Assembly: GCF_014696065.1 (NCBI RefSeq)
Contig: NZ_JACJPL010000031.1
Coordinates: forward strand, 434,001-498,000
DNA length: 64,000 bases
DNA from: Leptolyngbya sp. FACHB-261
GTDB lineage: Bacteria; Cyanobacteriota; Cyanobacteriia; FACHB-261
Direction of reading: 5' to 3'
Part shown: piece by piece, positions 26,421-36,152 of the stretch
Position numbering within the stretch: the first letter of the stretch is position 1
Layout: the number at the start of each line of letters is the position of its first letter
Program-made: the position numbers and the translations under genes
The notes under the pieces: generated by a model
The model's input: the letters and a program-made list of their open reading frames with translations, nothing else
Databases searched by the model: none
Told to the model about the DNA's origin: nothing

Positions 26421-28139
26421 GTGAGTCTGCCCCTTTCTCCTTTGCAAACTGCAAATCAGCGCCCAGCACACCGCCTTGATGTGCTTTGGATGAGCGGTTT
26501 ACTACTCGCTGCTCTGCTGCTCTATACTCTGGTGCTTGGGGAGGTGCCCCTGCGTGACTGGGATGAAGGCACCCATGCTCAAGTCGCACGTGAGATCTGG
26601 CAAGCTCCGCCTCACAGCCTGACCTGGCTCTACCCGACCCTTTCCGGTGAGCCTTATTTGAACAAGCCACCGTTGATGCACTGGCTGATGGCCTTGAGTT
26701 ACCGCCTCGGTGGTGTGCATGAATGGACTGCCCGCTTGCCGGGCACGTTACTCAGTGCCTTCTCGGTGCCCTTGCTTTACCTGTTAAGCCGTGAAGCGGT
26801 AGGGTCTCGCTTGCCAGCCCTAATGACGGCCCTGGTGTATCTAACTCTGCTGCCAGTGGTGCGGCATGGGCGCTTGGCCATGCTCGATGGCGCAGTGCTG
26901 TGCTTTTGGCTAATCATGGTCTGGTCAGCCTTGCGTGCCCGTCGCGATCTGCGTGCTTGCCTGGGGTTGGGGCTAGGGCTGGGCTTAATCTGCCTGACCA
27001 AAGGCTTACTGGGTCTGTTGTTGCTCAGCGTGGTCTTGGCCTTTCTCGCCTGGGACACCCCTCGTCTGCTGCGCTCAGGTTATCTGTGGGGCGGCCTGCT
27101 CCTGGGACTGGTGCCGATAGGAGCCTGGTCTGTGGCTCAGTGGCAGCACTACGGCGAGCAATTTGTGCAAACCACTATTTTGAGCCAATCTTTCAGCCGC
27201 ATTACTAGCGGTGTAGAAGGCAATGGGGGGCCGCCCTGGTACTATCTGCTGGAACTGCTCAAGTACACTTGGCCCTGGCTGATCTTCCTGCCCCGAGGGG
27301 TCAGTCTGGCTTGGGAGGACCGCAACCGCAGTTGGGGCAAGTTGGCCCTGGTTTGGTCGGCGCTGTATCTGCTGGCGATTTCGGTGATGGGCACCAAGCT
27401 ACCTTGGTACATTTTGCCTCTGGAGCCAGCCTTGGCCTTGCTAGTTGGGGTTGAGCTAAGCGCTCTGTGGCGAGGGCAACACCCGTTCCAAAAAGGCGGA
27501 GCCCTCATGCTGATGCTGGGGGCAAGCTTGCTCAGTTGCCTGTGCTTCTACGAGCTGTACACCCTGATTGCGGCTCCCGGTTCAGCAACGGATTCTTTGG
27601 CTCTGATCCTGACTTTGTCCGCAGCGGCTTTGACGCTGTGGGTTGGCGCGCGGCTGCTCTGGCAGCAGGATCGGCAGGCGATTCCGGTGCTGCTATGGGG
27701 CATGTATGTGTCATTACTGCTGCTCATCGGCTCTGGTTTCTGGCTTTGGGAGTTGAACGAGGCTTATCCGGTGCGCCCAGTGGCAAATCTATTGCGGCAA
27801 CATTTGCCAGCGACGGCAACCGCCTACACCTCGTTTGGGTCCTACCGACCTTCGCTCTACTTCTACAGCGAACGCCACGTCGAGCCGCATTCACTTGAGG
27901 AGTTACAGCGCATCTGGCAGCAAGACGCTCATCCGTTTCTGCTGCTAGATGCGCCTGCCCTCAAGAGGCTGTCGCTGCCTCAGGCCGACTCTTTAGGTCG
28001 TGCAGTGGGCTGGGTCTTGATAGAACGGACGCCTAAGTCTGGCCAACCAGAACTGGAGGTCCGTCAGCCTAGTGAGGTTAACCGCTTCAAAATTGCTGCC
28101 ACTGGCGCGCTTGTGCCACACCTGCCTAAACCTGCTTGA
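26421..28139 (+). CDS. GT39-family (ArnT/PMT-like) membrane glycosyltransferase
   Basis: 572 residues with a GTG start. The first helix is followed by VPLRDWDEGTHAQVAREIWQ, the acidic (D/E) loop found in GT-C enzymes of the ArnT/protein mannosyltransferase type, which uses a polyprenyl-phosphate-linked sugar. About a dozen hydrophobic segments follow to about residue 440, then a soluble C-terminal domain of about 110 residues. Typical ArnT proteins are about 550 residues. It probably transfers a sugar to a lipid or protein on the periplasmic side. No partner genes for the donor lie next to it. The lone gene sits 70 bases after the GAF kinase. Confidence 0.88.
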   Translation: MSLPLSPLQTANQRPAHRLDVLWMSGLLLAALLLYTLVLGEVPLRDWDEGTHAQVAREIWQAPPHSLTWLYPTLSGEPYLNKPPLMHWLMALSYRLGGVHEWTARLPGTLLSAFSVPLLYLLSREAVGSRLPALMTALVYLTLLPVVRHGRLAMLDGAVLCFWLIMVWSALRARRDLRACLGLGLGLGLICLTKGLLGLLLLSVVLAFLAWDTPRLLRSGYLWGGLLLGLVPIGAWSVAQWQHYGEQFVQTTILSQSFSRITSGVEGNGGPPWYYLLELLKYTWPWLIFLPRGVSLAWEDRNRSWGKLALVWSALYLLAISVMGTKLPWYILPLEPALALLVGVELSALWRGQHPFQKGGALMLMLGASLLSCLCFYELYTLIAAPGSATDSLALILTLSAAALTLWVGARLLWQQDRQAIPVLLWGMYVSLLLLIGSGFWLWELNEAYPVRPVANLLRQHLPATATAYTSFGSYRPSLYFYSERHVEPHSLEELQRIWQQDAHPFLLLDAPALKRLSLPQADSLGRAVGWVLIERTPKSGQPELEVRQPSEVNRFKIAATGALVPHLPKPA

Positions 28140-28286
28140 GTTAATCTGCTTGAATCGAGGTTGACCTGGGGGCTCGAACTCAGAGCTTGTACTACTTGAA
28201 CCTAAATTTCACTACGCTCTTGGGCAGATGAACCGGCTAGTGAGCTGATCCAGATTGAGTGAGGAACTCTTGTGGAGACTCAAGCA

Positions 28287-28520
28287 ATGACTCAGAGCCA
28301 AGGCACTCAAGCCATTAGCAACCTGGAGTACGATCTGCTGACCGTACTGCAAAATAAGTCTGAAGCCCTAAAGGCATATGACACCTACAAACAAGACGCT
28401 GAATCGCTGGGTTCTCAGCCCTGTGCAGAATTGTTTGAACGGCTAAAGCAAGCTGACCTGCAGCATGCGCAGGAAATCCGTCAGCACCTGCAACAAGTGA
28501 TGCAGAACGGCAAGATGTAG
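28287..28520 (+). CDS. Small conserved-looking protein, 77 residues
   Basis: Start ATG 28287, or GTG 28272, which adds five residues. GAGGAAC precedes the GTG and could serve either start. The sequence is wholly helical and polar: SNLEYDLLTVLQNKSEALKA, YDTYKQDAESLGSQPCAELF, ADLQHAQEIRQHLQQVMQNG. The spacing of Glu and His (E...H) recalls ferritin-like four-helix proteins, but only two helices are present, so a dimer would be needed. No firm family. A hairpin terminator follows. Confidence 0.6.
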   Translation: MTQSQGTQAISNLEYDLLTVLQNKSEALKAYDTYKQDAESLGSQPCAELFERLKQADLQHAQEIRQHLQQVMQNGKM

Positions 28521-28541
28521 TTCGGTTGTCGAAAGATGACT

Positions 28542-28588
28542 TAGGAGCCAGATAGAAGCCTGAACCAACGGCTTCCATCTGGCTCTTA
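28542..28588 (+). terminator. Hairpin terminator
   Basis: 19-base arms 28542-28560 and 28570-28588 pair with two mismatches. They follow the 77-residue gene by about 20 bases. Confidence 0.7.
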
Positions 28589-28763
28589 AATCTGTTTCGG
28601 CTTAAATCTATTTTGGCCCAGATTTGTTTTGGCTAGTCTGTAAATGATTTGAAATGGTTTGGCTAAGTAGCTGGCGAGCCAAGTCAGTGTTGCAGAAAAG
28701 TCTGAAAAAAGCAGGCTTAAAACTAATGAACCAAACCAGCAAGAAACTATCAAGCCAAACTAC

Positions 28764-30335
28764 TTAGGGAGTTGCTTTCACAGCTAGAGGGTTGGGCTGG
28801 CGATTAGCAACGGGCTCTTGAGCTATTACTGTGGGTCGGGGTTTCAGGGCAACGTCTTCTGCCCAAGCCGAGTGATAGCGCACCTCAATCGATTGCTCAT
28901 TGGCATTGAGCAGATCTAAATCACCGCGCATAGCGTTCCAGTTGTTTTGTTGCAAGAAGTTTGGCTCAGGCCCAACGCCACGAAAACCACCGCCAGAATA
29001 ATTGACTGGAACTTCGTCTAAGCTGCGAACAAACCGTTCGCCATTCCAGTGCCAGTCAGAAGCGGGCCAGTAAACAGCAGGCGTATCGGGGACACGAACT
29101 GCCTGCTCCGGCAGGGGTGAAATCCCCGTGTTGATGGTTGCCGTAAAGCCTGGCTCATAACGGATTTCGTAGCGGCCCGTGGGGTTAGCTTCAGTCAGGT
29201 TTAAGGGCATCCACCACAGAACTTCAACCGGACCGGCATCTGGCTGTAGCGTTGTGGTTCCTGGCTCTTTTTGAGTCAGACTCTTAAAGAGCGCCAAGCC
29301 GGATTGGGGTAGCTCGGCTGTGGCCGTAAACCGCCAGCAAGACCAGCTTTGAGTCACTTCGGGATTTGCCCATTGCAAGGCACAAACCCCGTTACCAGTG
29401 CTGACCCAGAGAGTATCTTGTTCAAGCTTCAATTTTTGCGGTATGGCACCAACTATGGGACTGTTGTTGACGTTGTAAGAGGTCATCGAACCCTGGTTAG
29501 GATCTTGCACTCCAGGGCGATAAGCGACTAGGCCCAAGCTGGAAAGAGACGGATTACCTTCGCCAGAGCGCATGGTGCCCAGCCAAAAGGTTGGTGCGGT
29601 TGGTTTGCCCGTAATTGCTAGATCAGTAATTTGCTGAATCTGTAAGGTCTTGGGTTTAACCAGTGTTAATTTCTGGGTTTTGGGGTCATAGTTGACCAGG
29701 GTAGCAATACCGGCATTCCCTTCCCCTTGTTGGGAGGTGACTGCCCACCAGAGCTGATTGTTATAGACGACTGGTGTGGTTGCTGAAGCAGAGCCCAAGC
29801 CCACTCCCACCCCCGCTTGTTTCACTTCCTCTAAGGTGTAGAGCACCTGCTGCTGGGGCGGGCTACTCTGAGCTTTACCTACCTCGAAAATGACTTTGTC
29901 ATCGCGAGTCAGGGCTCGATATTCGTAAGTTTGATCCTGGAATTCGACCCGGTTTAGAGGTGGATTGCTAGCTTGCTGATAACTTTCTGGTCTAGCAAGT
30001 TCTGCGGGTAAAGTACCCGGTTGAACCGTCCAGGATTGGTTGGCTCGACAATAAACGAAATCGTATTCCCGAGCTTGAAACTTGATTGTGTCGCTATCAC
30101 TAACAATGTTGCGAGGGCGATAGTCAAAGCGGTCATTAGCATTCACGAAGTTGACAGTGGCTTTGGAACCATCCGCTTCATAGAATGAGGTGCTAGGCGT
30201 AGGCAAGTCGCTAACTGGGGCAGGACAATTGGCCGGCGGTTCAGTTGCAGTGGGACTGCCAGAGACAAGATTCGGTGCAGACCTTGCACAAGCACCGAGC
30301 AAACAGGCCAGACCAAGTAGCGAGGCGACTCTCAT
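28764..30335 (-). CDS. Large lipoprotein of unknown function
   Basis: 523 residues from the ATG at 30335. Signal MRVASLLGLACLLGAC ends in a lipobox with lipidation cysteine. After a Pro/Thr linker, the mature part is rich in aromatic and beta-type segments (FKAREYDFVYCRANQSWTV-like, VVYNNQLWWAVTSQ, TLWVSTGNGVCALQW), suggesting a beta-propeller-like or sandwich domain. Four cysteines outside the signal could form disulfides. I do not recognise a family. It stands alone, with a 430-base upstream region shared with the divergent amidase gene. Confidence 0.75.
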   Translation of the reverse strand: MRVASLLGLACLLGACARSAPNLVSGSPTATEPPANCPAPVSDLPTPSTSFYEADGSKATVNFVNANDRFDYRPRNIVSDSDTIKFQAREYDFVYCRANQSWTVQPGTLPAELARPESYQQASNPPLNRVEFQDQTYEYRALTRDDKVIFEVGKAQSSPPQQQVLYTLEEVKQAGVGVGLGSASATTPVVYNNQLWWAVTSQQGEGNAGIATLVNYDPKTQKLTLVKPKTLQIQQITDLAITGKPTAPTFWLGTMRSGEGNPSLSSLGLVAYRPGVQDPNQGSMTSYNVNNSPIVGAIPQKLKLEQDTLWVSTGNGVCALQWANPEVTQSWSCWRFTATAELPQSGLALFKSLTQKEPGTTTLQPDAGPVEVLWWMPLNLTEANPTGRYEIRYEPGFTATINTGISPLPEQAVRVPDTPAVYWPASDWHWNGERFVRSLDEVPVNYSGGGFRGVGPEPNFLQQNNWNAMRGDLDLLNANEQSIEVRYHSAWAEDVALKPRPTVIAQEPVANRQPNPLAVKATP

Positions 30336-30760
30336 GAGCAATTTCGGATCCAGAGGCAGGGACTAAACGAAGGTAGCGACCAAAATCAAGGCTCGGAATT
30401 GAGCTGACCTAGTTGGGGAGCAGGAAGTTCCCAGGCTTAGGCTCACACCGTCCAGGCGCTTTTGCCCTCATCCAATGGATTCACCTAGTCGAGTGATTTT
30501 TGCGCCCCAAAACAGTTTGTTTGGCAGCAAAGGGGCAATCAGAGCATAGAATCAACTCTTAAAACATTACGAGCAAACTGAATTCAAAGCTCTGTTTGTG
30601 CATTTTCAACCGCAGTTGACACCGTTTTTTTGCTTTTTTTACTTTAGGTTTTTAATTTATGTTGAGCCTCAAGTCTTCGTGTTTAAGAATACAAAAAACA
30701 GCGTTCTAGCTCTCTAAAATCCGGGCTGATGTTGCAGGCCTTTAGAGGCATGGAGAATGA
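30336..30760. other. Divergent intergenic region
   Basis: About 425 bases between the lipoprotein (-) and the amidase gene (+). The middle section (about 30600-30670) is strikingly T-rich, with runs of six to seven Ts. It should hold promoters for both directions, but I see no clear consensus pair. Confidence 0.4.
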
Positions 30761-30763
30761 TTG

Positions 30764-32074
30764 ATGGCGCAACATGAGCACGATTCCGAGCAAAATCCTC
30801 GATCGGATCATGGAGTAGGTCATGACTGTAATGATCACACGCATGGCTTAGCAAATCTTGATTCGGAAGTGAGTGAACCGGATCCCCCAGCGCAATTTTT
30901 ATCGAAGCAGTCGCGGCGGGCCTTTTTAGTTTCTAGCGGGGCCGCCGCAGCGTTAGGTGCAGATTACGCAGTTGGTTTCTTACGCAACCCAGAACAAGCC
31001 CAGGCAGAAACCGTTGCAGCCGCTGATTCAATTCGCGATGCTGGTAATATTCACATCCTCAAAGCCACACCACAGACTTGCTTTTGGGGCTTTTTTGATA
31101 AAACTCTGCCTCCCGTTTTGACGATTGACTCTGGCGATATTGTCTATGTCGAAGCCCTCACACATCACGCAGGGGATGCTCCCGATTTACTGATGGATAC
31201 GGGGGTCAAAGAAGTCTATGACAAGGTAACTGACCGGGGCCCAGGCGTGCATGTGATGACTGGCCCGATTGCCGTCCGAGGCGCGGAGCCAGGCGATACG
31301 CTGATGGTCCGAATTCTGAAAACTCAGCCACGGCTGCCCTATGGCAGTAACATTGCTGCCCACTGGGGCTACCTCTACGACGCCTTCAAAAAAGAGCGCA
31401 TTACTATCTATAAACTCGACTTTGAGGCGGGTCTAGCTCAACCAGCATTTGCCTATGATTTCAAAGGGCGACCGCTGTATGACAAAGCCGGTTTTGTAAC
31501 TGCTCCTGATGCTGCTAGCCGTCAACCTTTCAAAACCAAAGTTGCGATTCCTATGCGTCCTCACTTCGGCGTTATGGGTGTAGCGCCAGGTGAAAGTGGG
31601 CGGATTAACAGTATCCCACCGGGTCCTTTTGGCGGCAATATTGACAACTGGCGCATCGGCGCTGGAGCCACGATGTATTACCCGGTTTTCAATAGAGGAG
31701 CCAATTTCTTTATCGGTGATCCGCACATGGCTCAAGGTGATGCCGAACTGGCTGGCACTGCAATTGAAGCTTCGCTCAATGGCTATCTTCAGATCTTTGT
31801 GATCAAAGATTTCCCCATTACCAATCCCATTCTGGAAACTGATACCCATTGGATTACCCACGGCTTCAATGAAGACCTCAACAAGGCCATGCGTCAATCA
31901 GCGGATCAAATGTTGAAGTTTCTACAAACGAAGCGAGCCATGAGCGCTGATGAAGCCTACACCTTGATGTCTGTTGCGGTAGATTTTGGCGTGACACAGG
32001 TGGTGGATATGCGCCAGGGCTGTCATGCGGCGCTGCCCAAGAGCCTGTTCTTGCCCACACCCTATTCAAGCTAA
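30764..32074 (+). CDS. Acetamidase/formamidase family protein with Tat-type signal
   Basis: 436 residues from the ATG at 30764. An unusual His/Asp-rich leader of about 45 residues precedes a twin-arginine-like signal (SRRAFLVSSGAAAALGADYAV). The enzyme domain begins near 85 and shows the FmdA_AmdA features: GDIVYVEALTHHAGD, GPIAVRGAEPGDTLMVRIL, PHFGVMGVAPGESGRINSI and GGNIDNWRIGAGATMYYPV. These enzymes hydrolyse formamide or short amides to ammonia; in cyanobacteria, the members have not been studied much. Export through Tat would make it periplasmic. The His-rich leader might bind metal. The C-terminal MRQGCHAALPKSLFL is also conserved. Confidence 0.88.
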   Translation: MAQHEHDSEQNPRSDHGVGHDCNDHTHGLANLDSEVSEPDPPAQFLSKQSRRAFLVSSGAAAALGADYAVGFLRNPEQAQAETVAAADSIRDAGNIHILKATPQTCFWGFFDKTLPPVLTIDSGDIVYVEALTHHAGDAPDLLMDTGVKEVYDKVTDRGPGVHVMTGPIAVRGAEPGDTLMVRILKTQPRLPYGSNIAAHWGYLYDAFKKERITIYKLDFEAGLAQPAFAYDFKGRPLYDKAGFVTAPDAASRQPFKTKVAIPMRPHFGVMGVAPGESGRINSIPPGPFGGNIDNWRIGAGATMYYPVFNRGANFFIGDPHMAQGDAELAGTAIEASLNGYLQIFVIKDFPITNPILETDTHWITHGFNEDLNKAMRQSADQMLKFLQTKRAMSADEAYTLMSVAVDFGVTQVVDMRQGCHAALPKSLFLPTPYSS

Positions 32075-32087
32075 GGCTGCATGAGTT

Positions 32088-32132
32088 CTAGGGGTAGTCT
32101 CACCACTCAATCCACCTGCAAGCTGCCCCTAG
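32088..32132 (+). terminator. Hairpin downstream of the amidase gene
   Basis: CTAGGGGTAG (32088-32097) pairs with CTGCCCCTAG (32123-32132) with one G-U pair. Confidence 0.55.
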
Positions 32133-32269
32133 TCATACTCAAACCGTTTAGCTCAGGCAATACTTCTTAACGCTTCACCCCTCTCAAACGCTCGTTGCAA
32201 GCCGAGGGCACTGGTAGACTGATGACACTAATCCTCAGTTAGCAAGCGTTCAGGTCAAAGCAAGAGACG

Positions 32270-33349
32270 ATGGTAGATTCCCTTCATAAAGCAGACTCGC
32301 TCCAAGAGCAGCGCCCCGGCGTGAAGGTTCCGTCTAAGGACACGATCCTGACGCCCCGCTTCTACACCACCAACTTCGAGGAGATGGCTGAGCTGGATAT
32401 CTCCAGCCGAGAAGCTGACTTTCAGGCACTCCTAGATGAGTTCCGCACGGACTACAATCGTCACCATTTCGTGCGTGGGGATGCCTTCAATCAGTCGCTG
32501 GATCACCTCGACCCGGAAGCCCGCCGCTTGTTTGTCGAGTTTCTAGAGCGTTCTTGTACTGCTGAATTTTCAGGCTTTCTGCTTTATAAGGAACTCTCAC
32601 GCAAGCTCAAAGACAGCAGCCCTGTTTTGGCGGAATGCTTCAACTTGATGAGCCGTGACGAGGCGCGTCATGCAGGTTTCCTCAACAAGGCCATGTCAGA
32701 CTTCAATCTGGCGCTGGACCTGTCATTCTTAACCAAGAGTAAGAGCTACACCTATTTCGCACCCAAGTTTATTTTCTACGCGACTTATCTGTCCGAGAAA
32801 ATTGGCTACTGGCGCTACATCAAAATCTATCGCCACCTGGAAGCGCATCCCGAAAATCGCATCTACCCCATCTTCCAATTCTTCGAGAATTGGTGCCAGG
32901 ATGAAAGCCGCCACGGTGACTTCTTCGCGCTGTTGATGAAGTCGCAGCCCCAGTTTTTGAATGACTGGAAAGCGAAGTTGTGGTGCCGCTTCTTCCTGTT
33001 GTCGGTGTTCGCCACCATGTACATGAACGATGTGGCTCTCCGTCCTGAGTTTTATCAACTCCTGGGCATGAATCCTCGCGATTATGACTTGGATGTGATC
33101 GAGAAGACTAACCGTGATGCCGCTAAGGTTTTCCCAGTTGTTCTCGATACGGCCAATCCGGAGTTCACCGCTCGCCTGGATAATTGCGTGGACAAGGCTC
33201 GTAGACTGTCTGCCATTGGCAAATCTAATGCTCCGGCACTGATCCAGTCCTTGCAAAAGGTACCTCCGATTCTGGGCATCGGCTGGCAATTGATCCGCCT
33301 GTATTTTATGAAGCCAGTGCCTGCTGCGGCACCGGGAACTGTCCGTTAA
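32270..33349 (+). CDS. acsF: Magnesium-protoporphyrin IX monomethyl ester (oxidative) cyclase, aerobic
   Basis: 359 residues, the normal size. It carries the diiron ligand motifs of the rubrerythrin-like cyclase: Glu99 in [17 protein letters not shown] (Glu131, His134) and DESRHGDFF (Glu212, His215). The N-terminus [20 protein letters not shown] is typical of AcsF/ChlAI. The enzyme forms the isocyclic ring E of chlorophyll using oxygen, next to the thylakoid or plasma membrane. It works with a small Ycf54 protein, not encoded here. AcsF functions only with O2, in contrast to BchE. No other chlorophyll gene is adjacent. A secreted protein gene follows after only 8 bases. Confidence 0.98.
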   Translation: MVDSLHKADSLQEQRPGVKVPSKDTILTPRFYTTNFEEMAELDISSREADFQALLDEFRTDYNRHHFVRGDAFNQSLDHLDPEARRLFVEFLERSCTAEFSGFLLYKELSRKLKDSSPVLAECFNLMSRDEARHAGFLNKAMSDFNLALDLSFLTKSKSYTYFAPKFIFYATYLSEKIGYWRYIKIYRHLEAHPENRIYPIFQFFENWCQDESRHGDFFALLMKSQPQFLNDWKAKLWCRFFLLSVFATMYMNDVALRPEFYQLLGMNPRDYDLDVIEKTNRDAAKVFPVVLDTANPEFTARLDNCVDKARRLSAIGKSNAPALIQSLQKVPPILGIGWQLIRLYFMKPVPAAAPGTVR

Positions 33350-33357
33350 TTCAAGGC

Positions 33358-34098
33358 ATGAAGCAATTAAATTGGGGCGGATCTGAAAGTCAGGTCCGCT
33401 TTCTTTTGGGATTCACCCTCGCGTGCGGGATTGGCTGTAGTGTTGGTGGCTGGCAAGCCCCTCTGCTGGCCCAAACCGCTACGCCGACCCCACAAGCCAG
33501 CCCCTCACCGAACCCCGATCTCGATTTGCCCGCAGGCACTCTAGAGCAAAGCCCGGTACTGCGACGTTGGCTAGAAAAGCCGCCGGATGTGCTGGATGAT
33601 ATTCGGCGCGACCCTAGTTTTCCAACCCGGATTCAAGTGGGGCCGACTCGTTCTCTCGAAGATGAGCGTGGCGGTTTTGCTGTGGGCGTAGAAGATGTGT
33701 TTGTGGGGCGCACAGGTCTCACTTTCAGCAGCCAATATCAGCAGACGGGCGATGATAGCCGCTTGCAGGCGCATGCTCGTTACTACCTATTGCCGTTGGG
33801 TTCTCGCTTCAATTTCGCACCGCAAGTTGGCTACGGTCAGGCGTATTTGCAGGGGGACCGCACGAGCGGCGTGGACATAGGTTACAAGGTGATTTTGGTG
33901 TTGTCGCGCGGCAGTTCGGATATCAACTTCAGTCAGTCCTGGATTAAGCCAGGGAGCGATAACGAAACGCGATTGACTCGCGTGGGGGTGGGCTATGCGC
34001 TCACGCGTGATCTGCGTCTGGCTACCGATTTCCAGTGGCAGCGCACGGGCGAACGTAGCGACCGTCGCGCTGGTTTGCTCCTGGAGTGGACACCTTAA
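33358..34098 (+). CDS. Exported beta-rich protein of unknown function
   Basis: 246 residues. The N-terminus has a hydrophobic signal (FLLGFTLACGIGCSVGGW, cleavage probably after LLAQ), then a Thr/Pro-rich linker. The mature part has alternating strands typical of small beta-barrels or outer-membrane-facing proteins (GLTFSSQYQQTGDDS, LQAHARYYLLPLG, FNFAPQVGYGQAYLQGD, VGVGYALTRDLRLATDFQW, ending RAGLLLEWTP). Alternation to the very last residues is compatible with an outer-membrane barrel. It begins 8 bases after acsF, so co-transcription is likely although a functional tie is unknown. Confidence 0.75.
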   Translation: MKQLNWGGSESQVRFLLGFTLACGIGCSVGGWQAPLLAQTATPTPQASPSPNPDLDLPAGTLEQSPVLRRWLEKPPDVLDDIRRDPSFPTRIQVGPTRSLEDERGGFAVGVEDVFVGRTGLTFSSQYQQTGDDSRLQAHARYYLLPLGSRFNFAPQVGYGQAYLQGDRTSGVDIGYKVILVLSRGSSDINFSQSWIKPGSDNETRLTRVGVGYALTRDLRLATDFQWQRTGERSDRRAGLLLEWTP

Positions 34099-34156
34099 TT
34101 AACATCTGAGTCCAACTCCCAGTTGTAGGCTGAGGGAAAACGGCAGGGTGAAAGAG

Positions 34157-35287
34157 ATGACCCACGTTCCCAAGAATCGCCTAAGAGTTGCTCGGCGTTG
34201 GCTGCTGCTTACCTGCGGTGCCGCTGCTGGCATGAGTATTGTTGGCATGAGCAGTGCTGGCATGAGTGCTATATCTCAAGCTCCAGCTTCAAGCCCAACT
34301 TGGTTTAGGCCACAAGCTGGGCTTGAAACAGGAGGGCCCATGCAAGTCGCGGTAAACCCGCCCCCACCAACGGGCGCTCAGATTGTGTTCAACAGTGAAG
34401 ATTTTTATAATCTCAATGGCTGGACCGACTTGAGCCAAGCGGTGACTTGGGGCAACAGCACGGTGGCCCGCTCGGCCTTCACGACGGGCAGCTATGTTCA
34501 GCTCACTCGGACCGGCAGCAACAACACGGTGGGCTTGACTGGCTACAGCACCCCTAGTAGCCTGCGCACTTTTACGGCCCTCGACCACCGCTTCGCGACG
34601 CCAATTAACCACGCCACCAACATTGTCACCATTGACTTTCGCGCGGCTTGGACCAAACTCGATACCAGTGGGGCGGGCGAGAACGGGCGTTTCATGGTGG
34701 TGTTGACCCACAGTTATCCGACTAGCGGCTTGGATACGACGCTCAATAAACGTTTGAATGATTTTTCGACGACCTGGTGGGCGCGTCCGGCCTATCATCT
34801 GCGCATTCGCTCTGGCAACAATACCAGTGCCACGGCTTTGTTGCAGTACGGCGGCGGTCGCAGTAACTTGGGCGAGTTTGAAACCTATGATGCCAACCGA
34901 GATGGCAGGCCCGATTGGTGGCTTCCCGGTTTTATTTCGGGAGCCAATGGCGTCTCACCGGGTACAGCTGCGGATTTCCCCAGCAATAGCTGGGTGCGCA
35001 CGCCTCAGGGTATTGCTTCAACCTCATTCCGCAACTACCGCTATGTGGTGAAACCGGATGCGCAAGAGGTCTGGTACGACGCCAATGACAACGGCACTTT
35101 TGAAAGCACCGAACTAAAAGCCCGGATGCCGCTGCCTCAAAGCTCGACGGCTCCGCTCTATTACTACTTCCCTAGGTTTGAGGGCATTCGGCTATATTGG
35201 CGCGGGGCGGGTGGTCCCGATGCTTTGGGCAGTGACCCAGGCCAGGTATTGGTGGATCGCCTGGTGGTCTCGGTCAGACCGCTTTAG
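34157..35287 (+). CDS. Exported protein of unknown function with Asp-rich calcium-type loops
   Basis: 376 residues from the ATG at 34157 (GTG 34148 is also possible). The signal segment WLLLTCGAAAGMSIVGMSSA contains three copies of a GMS pentapeptide unit. The mature region reads like a beta-sandwich: QIVFNSEDFYNLNGWTD, NIVTIDFRAAWTKLD, AYHLRIRSG. Two loops resemble EF-hand-type or dockerin-type calcium sites, DANRDGRPDW and DANDNGTFES. The last stretch VLVDRLVVSVRPL ends like a lectin or carbohydrate-binding fold, but I cannot name a family. It is 58 bases after the beta-rich exported gene. Confidence 0.7.
   Translation: MTHVPKNRLRVARRWLLLTCGAAAGMSIVGMSSAGMSAISQAPASSPTWFRPQAGLETGGPMQVAVNPPPPTGAQIVFNSEDFYNLNGWTDLSQAVTWGNSTVARSAFTTGSYVQLTRTGSNNTVGLTGYSTPSSLRTFTALDHRFATPINHATNIVTIDFRAAWTKLDTSGAGENGRFMVVLTHSYPTSGLDTTLNKRLNDFSTTWWARPAYHLRIRSGNNTSATALLQYGGGRSNLGEFETYDANRDGRPDWWLPGFISGANGVSPGTAADFPSNSWVRTPQGIASTSFRNYRYVVKPDAQEVWYDANDNGTFESTELKARMPLPQSSTAPLYYYFPRFEGIRLYWRGAGGPDALGSDPGQVLVDRLVVSVRPL
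34229..34273 (+). repeat. Three 15-base tandem repeats in a signal sequence
   Basis: GGCATGAG followed by seven variable bases, at 34229-34243, 34244-34258 and 34259-34273. They encode the GMS units. Confidence 0.7.
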
Positions 35288-35451
35288 GCGGCGGACTCAA
35301 GTTGCTAGGAGGCGAAGCCAAGTGAGTGGGGAGGCAGCTCGCCTTGCGATCAGCGCGTCCTTACTTGCGTGAAGGCGGACCTCGGTTACGCGCGGGCAAG
35401 TGTTGCTTGCTGGGGACCGGGCCTTGAGCGCGATGAATGGGTTCAGCAGCG

Positions 35452-35802
35452 CTAAGGTCGCGTAGTTCGCAACTGGTAGTGCTGTTGTCGCCACAATTGA
35501 CGCCAGGTTTCCAGCACGGCTTCGGGATAGCGAAACTGCTGACACTCGCGTTTGATAATTTCCCCTAGCCAATCGAGCATGGGTAGATCGGCACAAGCCT
35601 GGATGCTCTTGGCACAGGCTTCGGCCCACTCAGCAAAGGCGCGGTAACTGACGAACTGACCGCCGCGATCGGTACGATGCACAAAGAGTTGATGCGGCCA
35701 ATGTTCGATGCGATGAATCATCGATTCGGGAATTCCTAAATAGCGAGCGACTTTGCTAAACGAAAGACAAAGTTGCGGCTGCAAAACCTGCGTTAGGCGC
35801 AT
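35452..35802 (-). CDS. Hypothetical helical protein, 116 residues
   Basis: Start taken as the ATG at 35802, with TTGGAG about 10 bases upstream; an in-frame TTG at 35883 would add 27 residues including a CLNC pair. FSKVARYLGIPESMIHRIEH looks like a helix-turn-helix. A Trp-rich section follows (EWAEACAKSIQACADLPMLD, then AVLETWRQLWRQQHYQL). No family recognised. It may be a small DNA-binding protein. The gene upstream is unrelated and faces the other way. Confidence 0.5.
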   Translation of the reverse strand: MRLTQVLQPQLCLSFSKVARYLGIPESMIHRIEHWPHQLFVHRTDRGGQFVSYRAFAEWAEACAKSIQACADLPMLDWLGEIIKRECQQFRYPEAVLETWRQLWRQQHYQLRTTRP

Positions 35803-36152
35803 GGAAAAGAGGCTCCAAAACTTGGGTCCAAAAATGCTGGCAAGGGGATGGAAAGGGCAATTCAGACAATTGAACTGCCCCAACGATTCAGGTGAAGACC
35901 AAGCACAGAGCGATTGCTCAGCGTACCTGCGCCTGCCTTGGCGGGTGAATCACAAGTGATACACTCTCCTCAGCCTCCAAACCTTAAGTAAGTTTGGGGG
36001 TCAGCTATCTAGGGCTGGTTGCTACAGTTCCTAGGTAGCGTTCATCAACTGAACTGAGATTGCAATCTACAGCAGTTAAAGCCAATTGGCAAGTAGGGCT
36101 TGCAAAATTCTTTGAAGAAGATTCTGTTTCAGTGTGGGTAGTTGCTGAGTGC
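35803..36152. other. Gene-poor stretch before the toxin-antitoxin pair
   Basis: About 350 bases. It contains a small inverted repeat CAAAC...GTTTG near 35980 and otherwise no recognisable gene. Confidence 0.35.
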
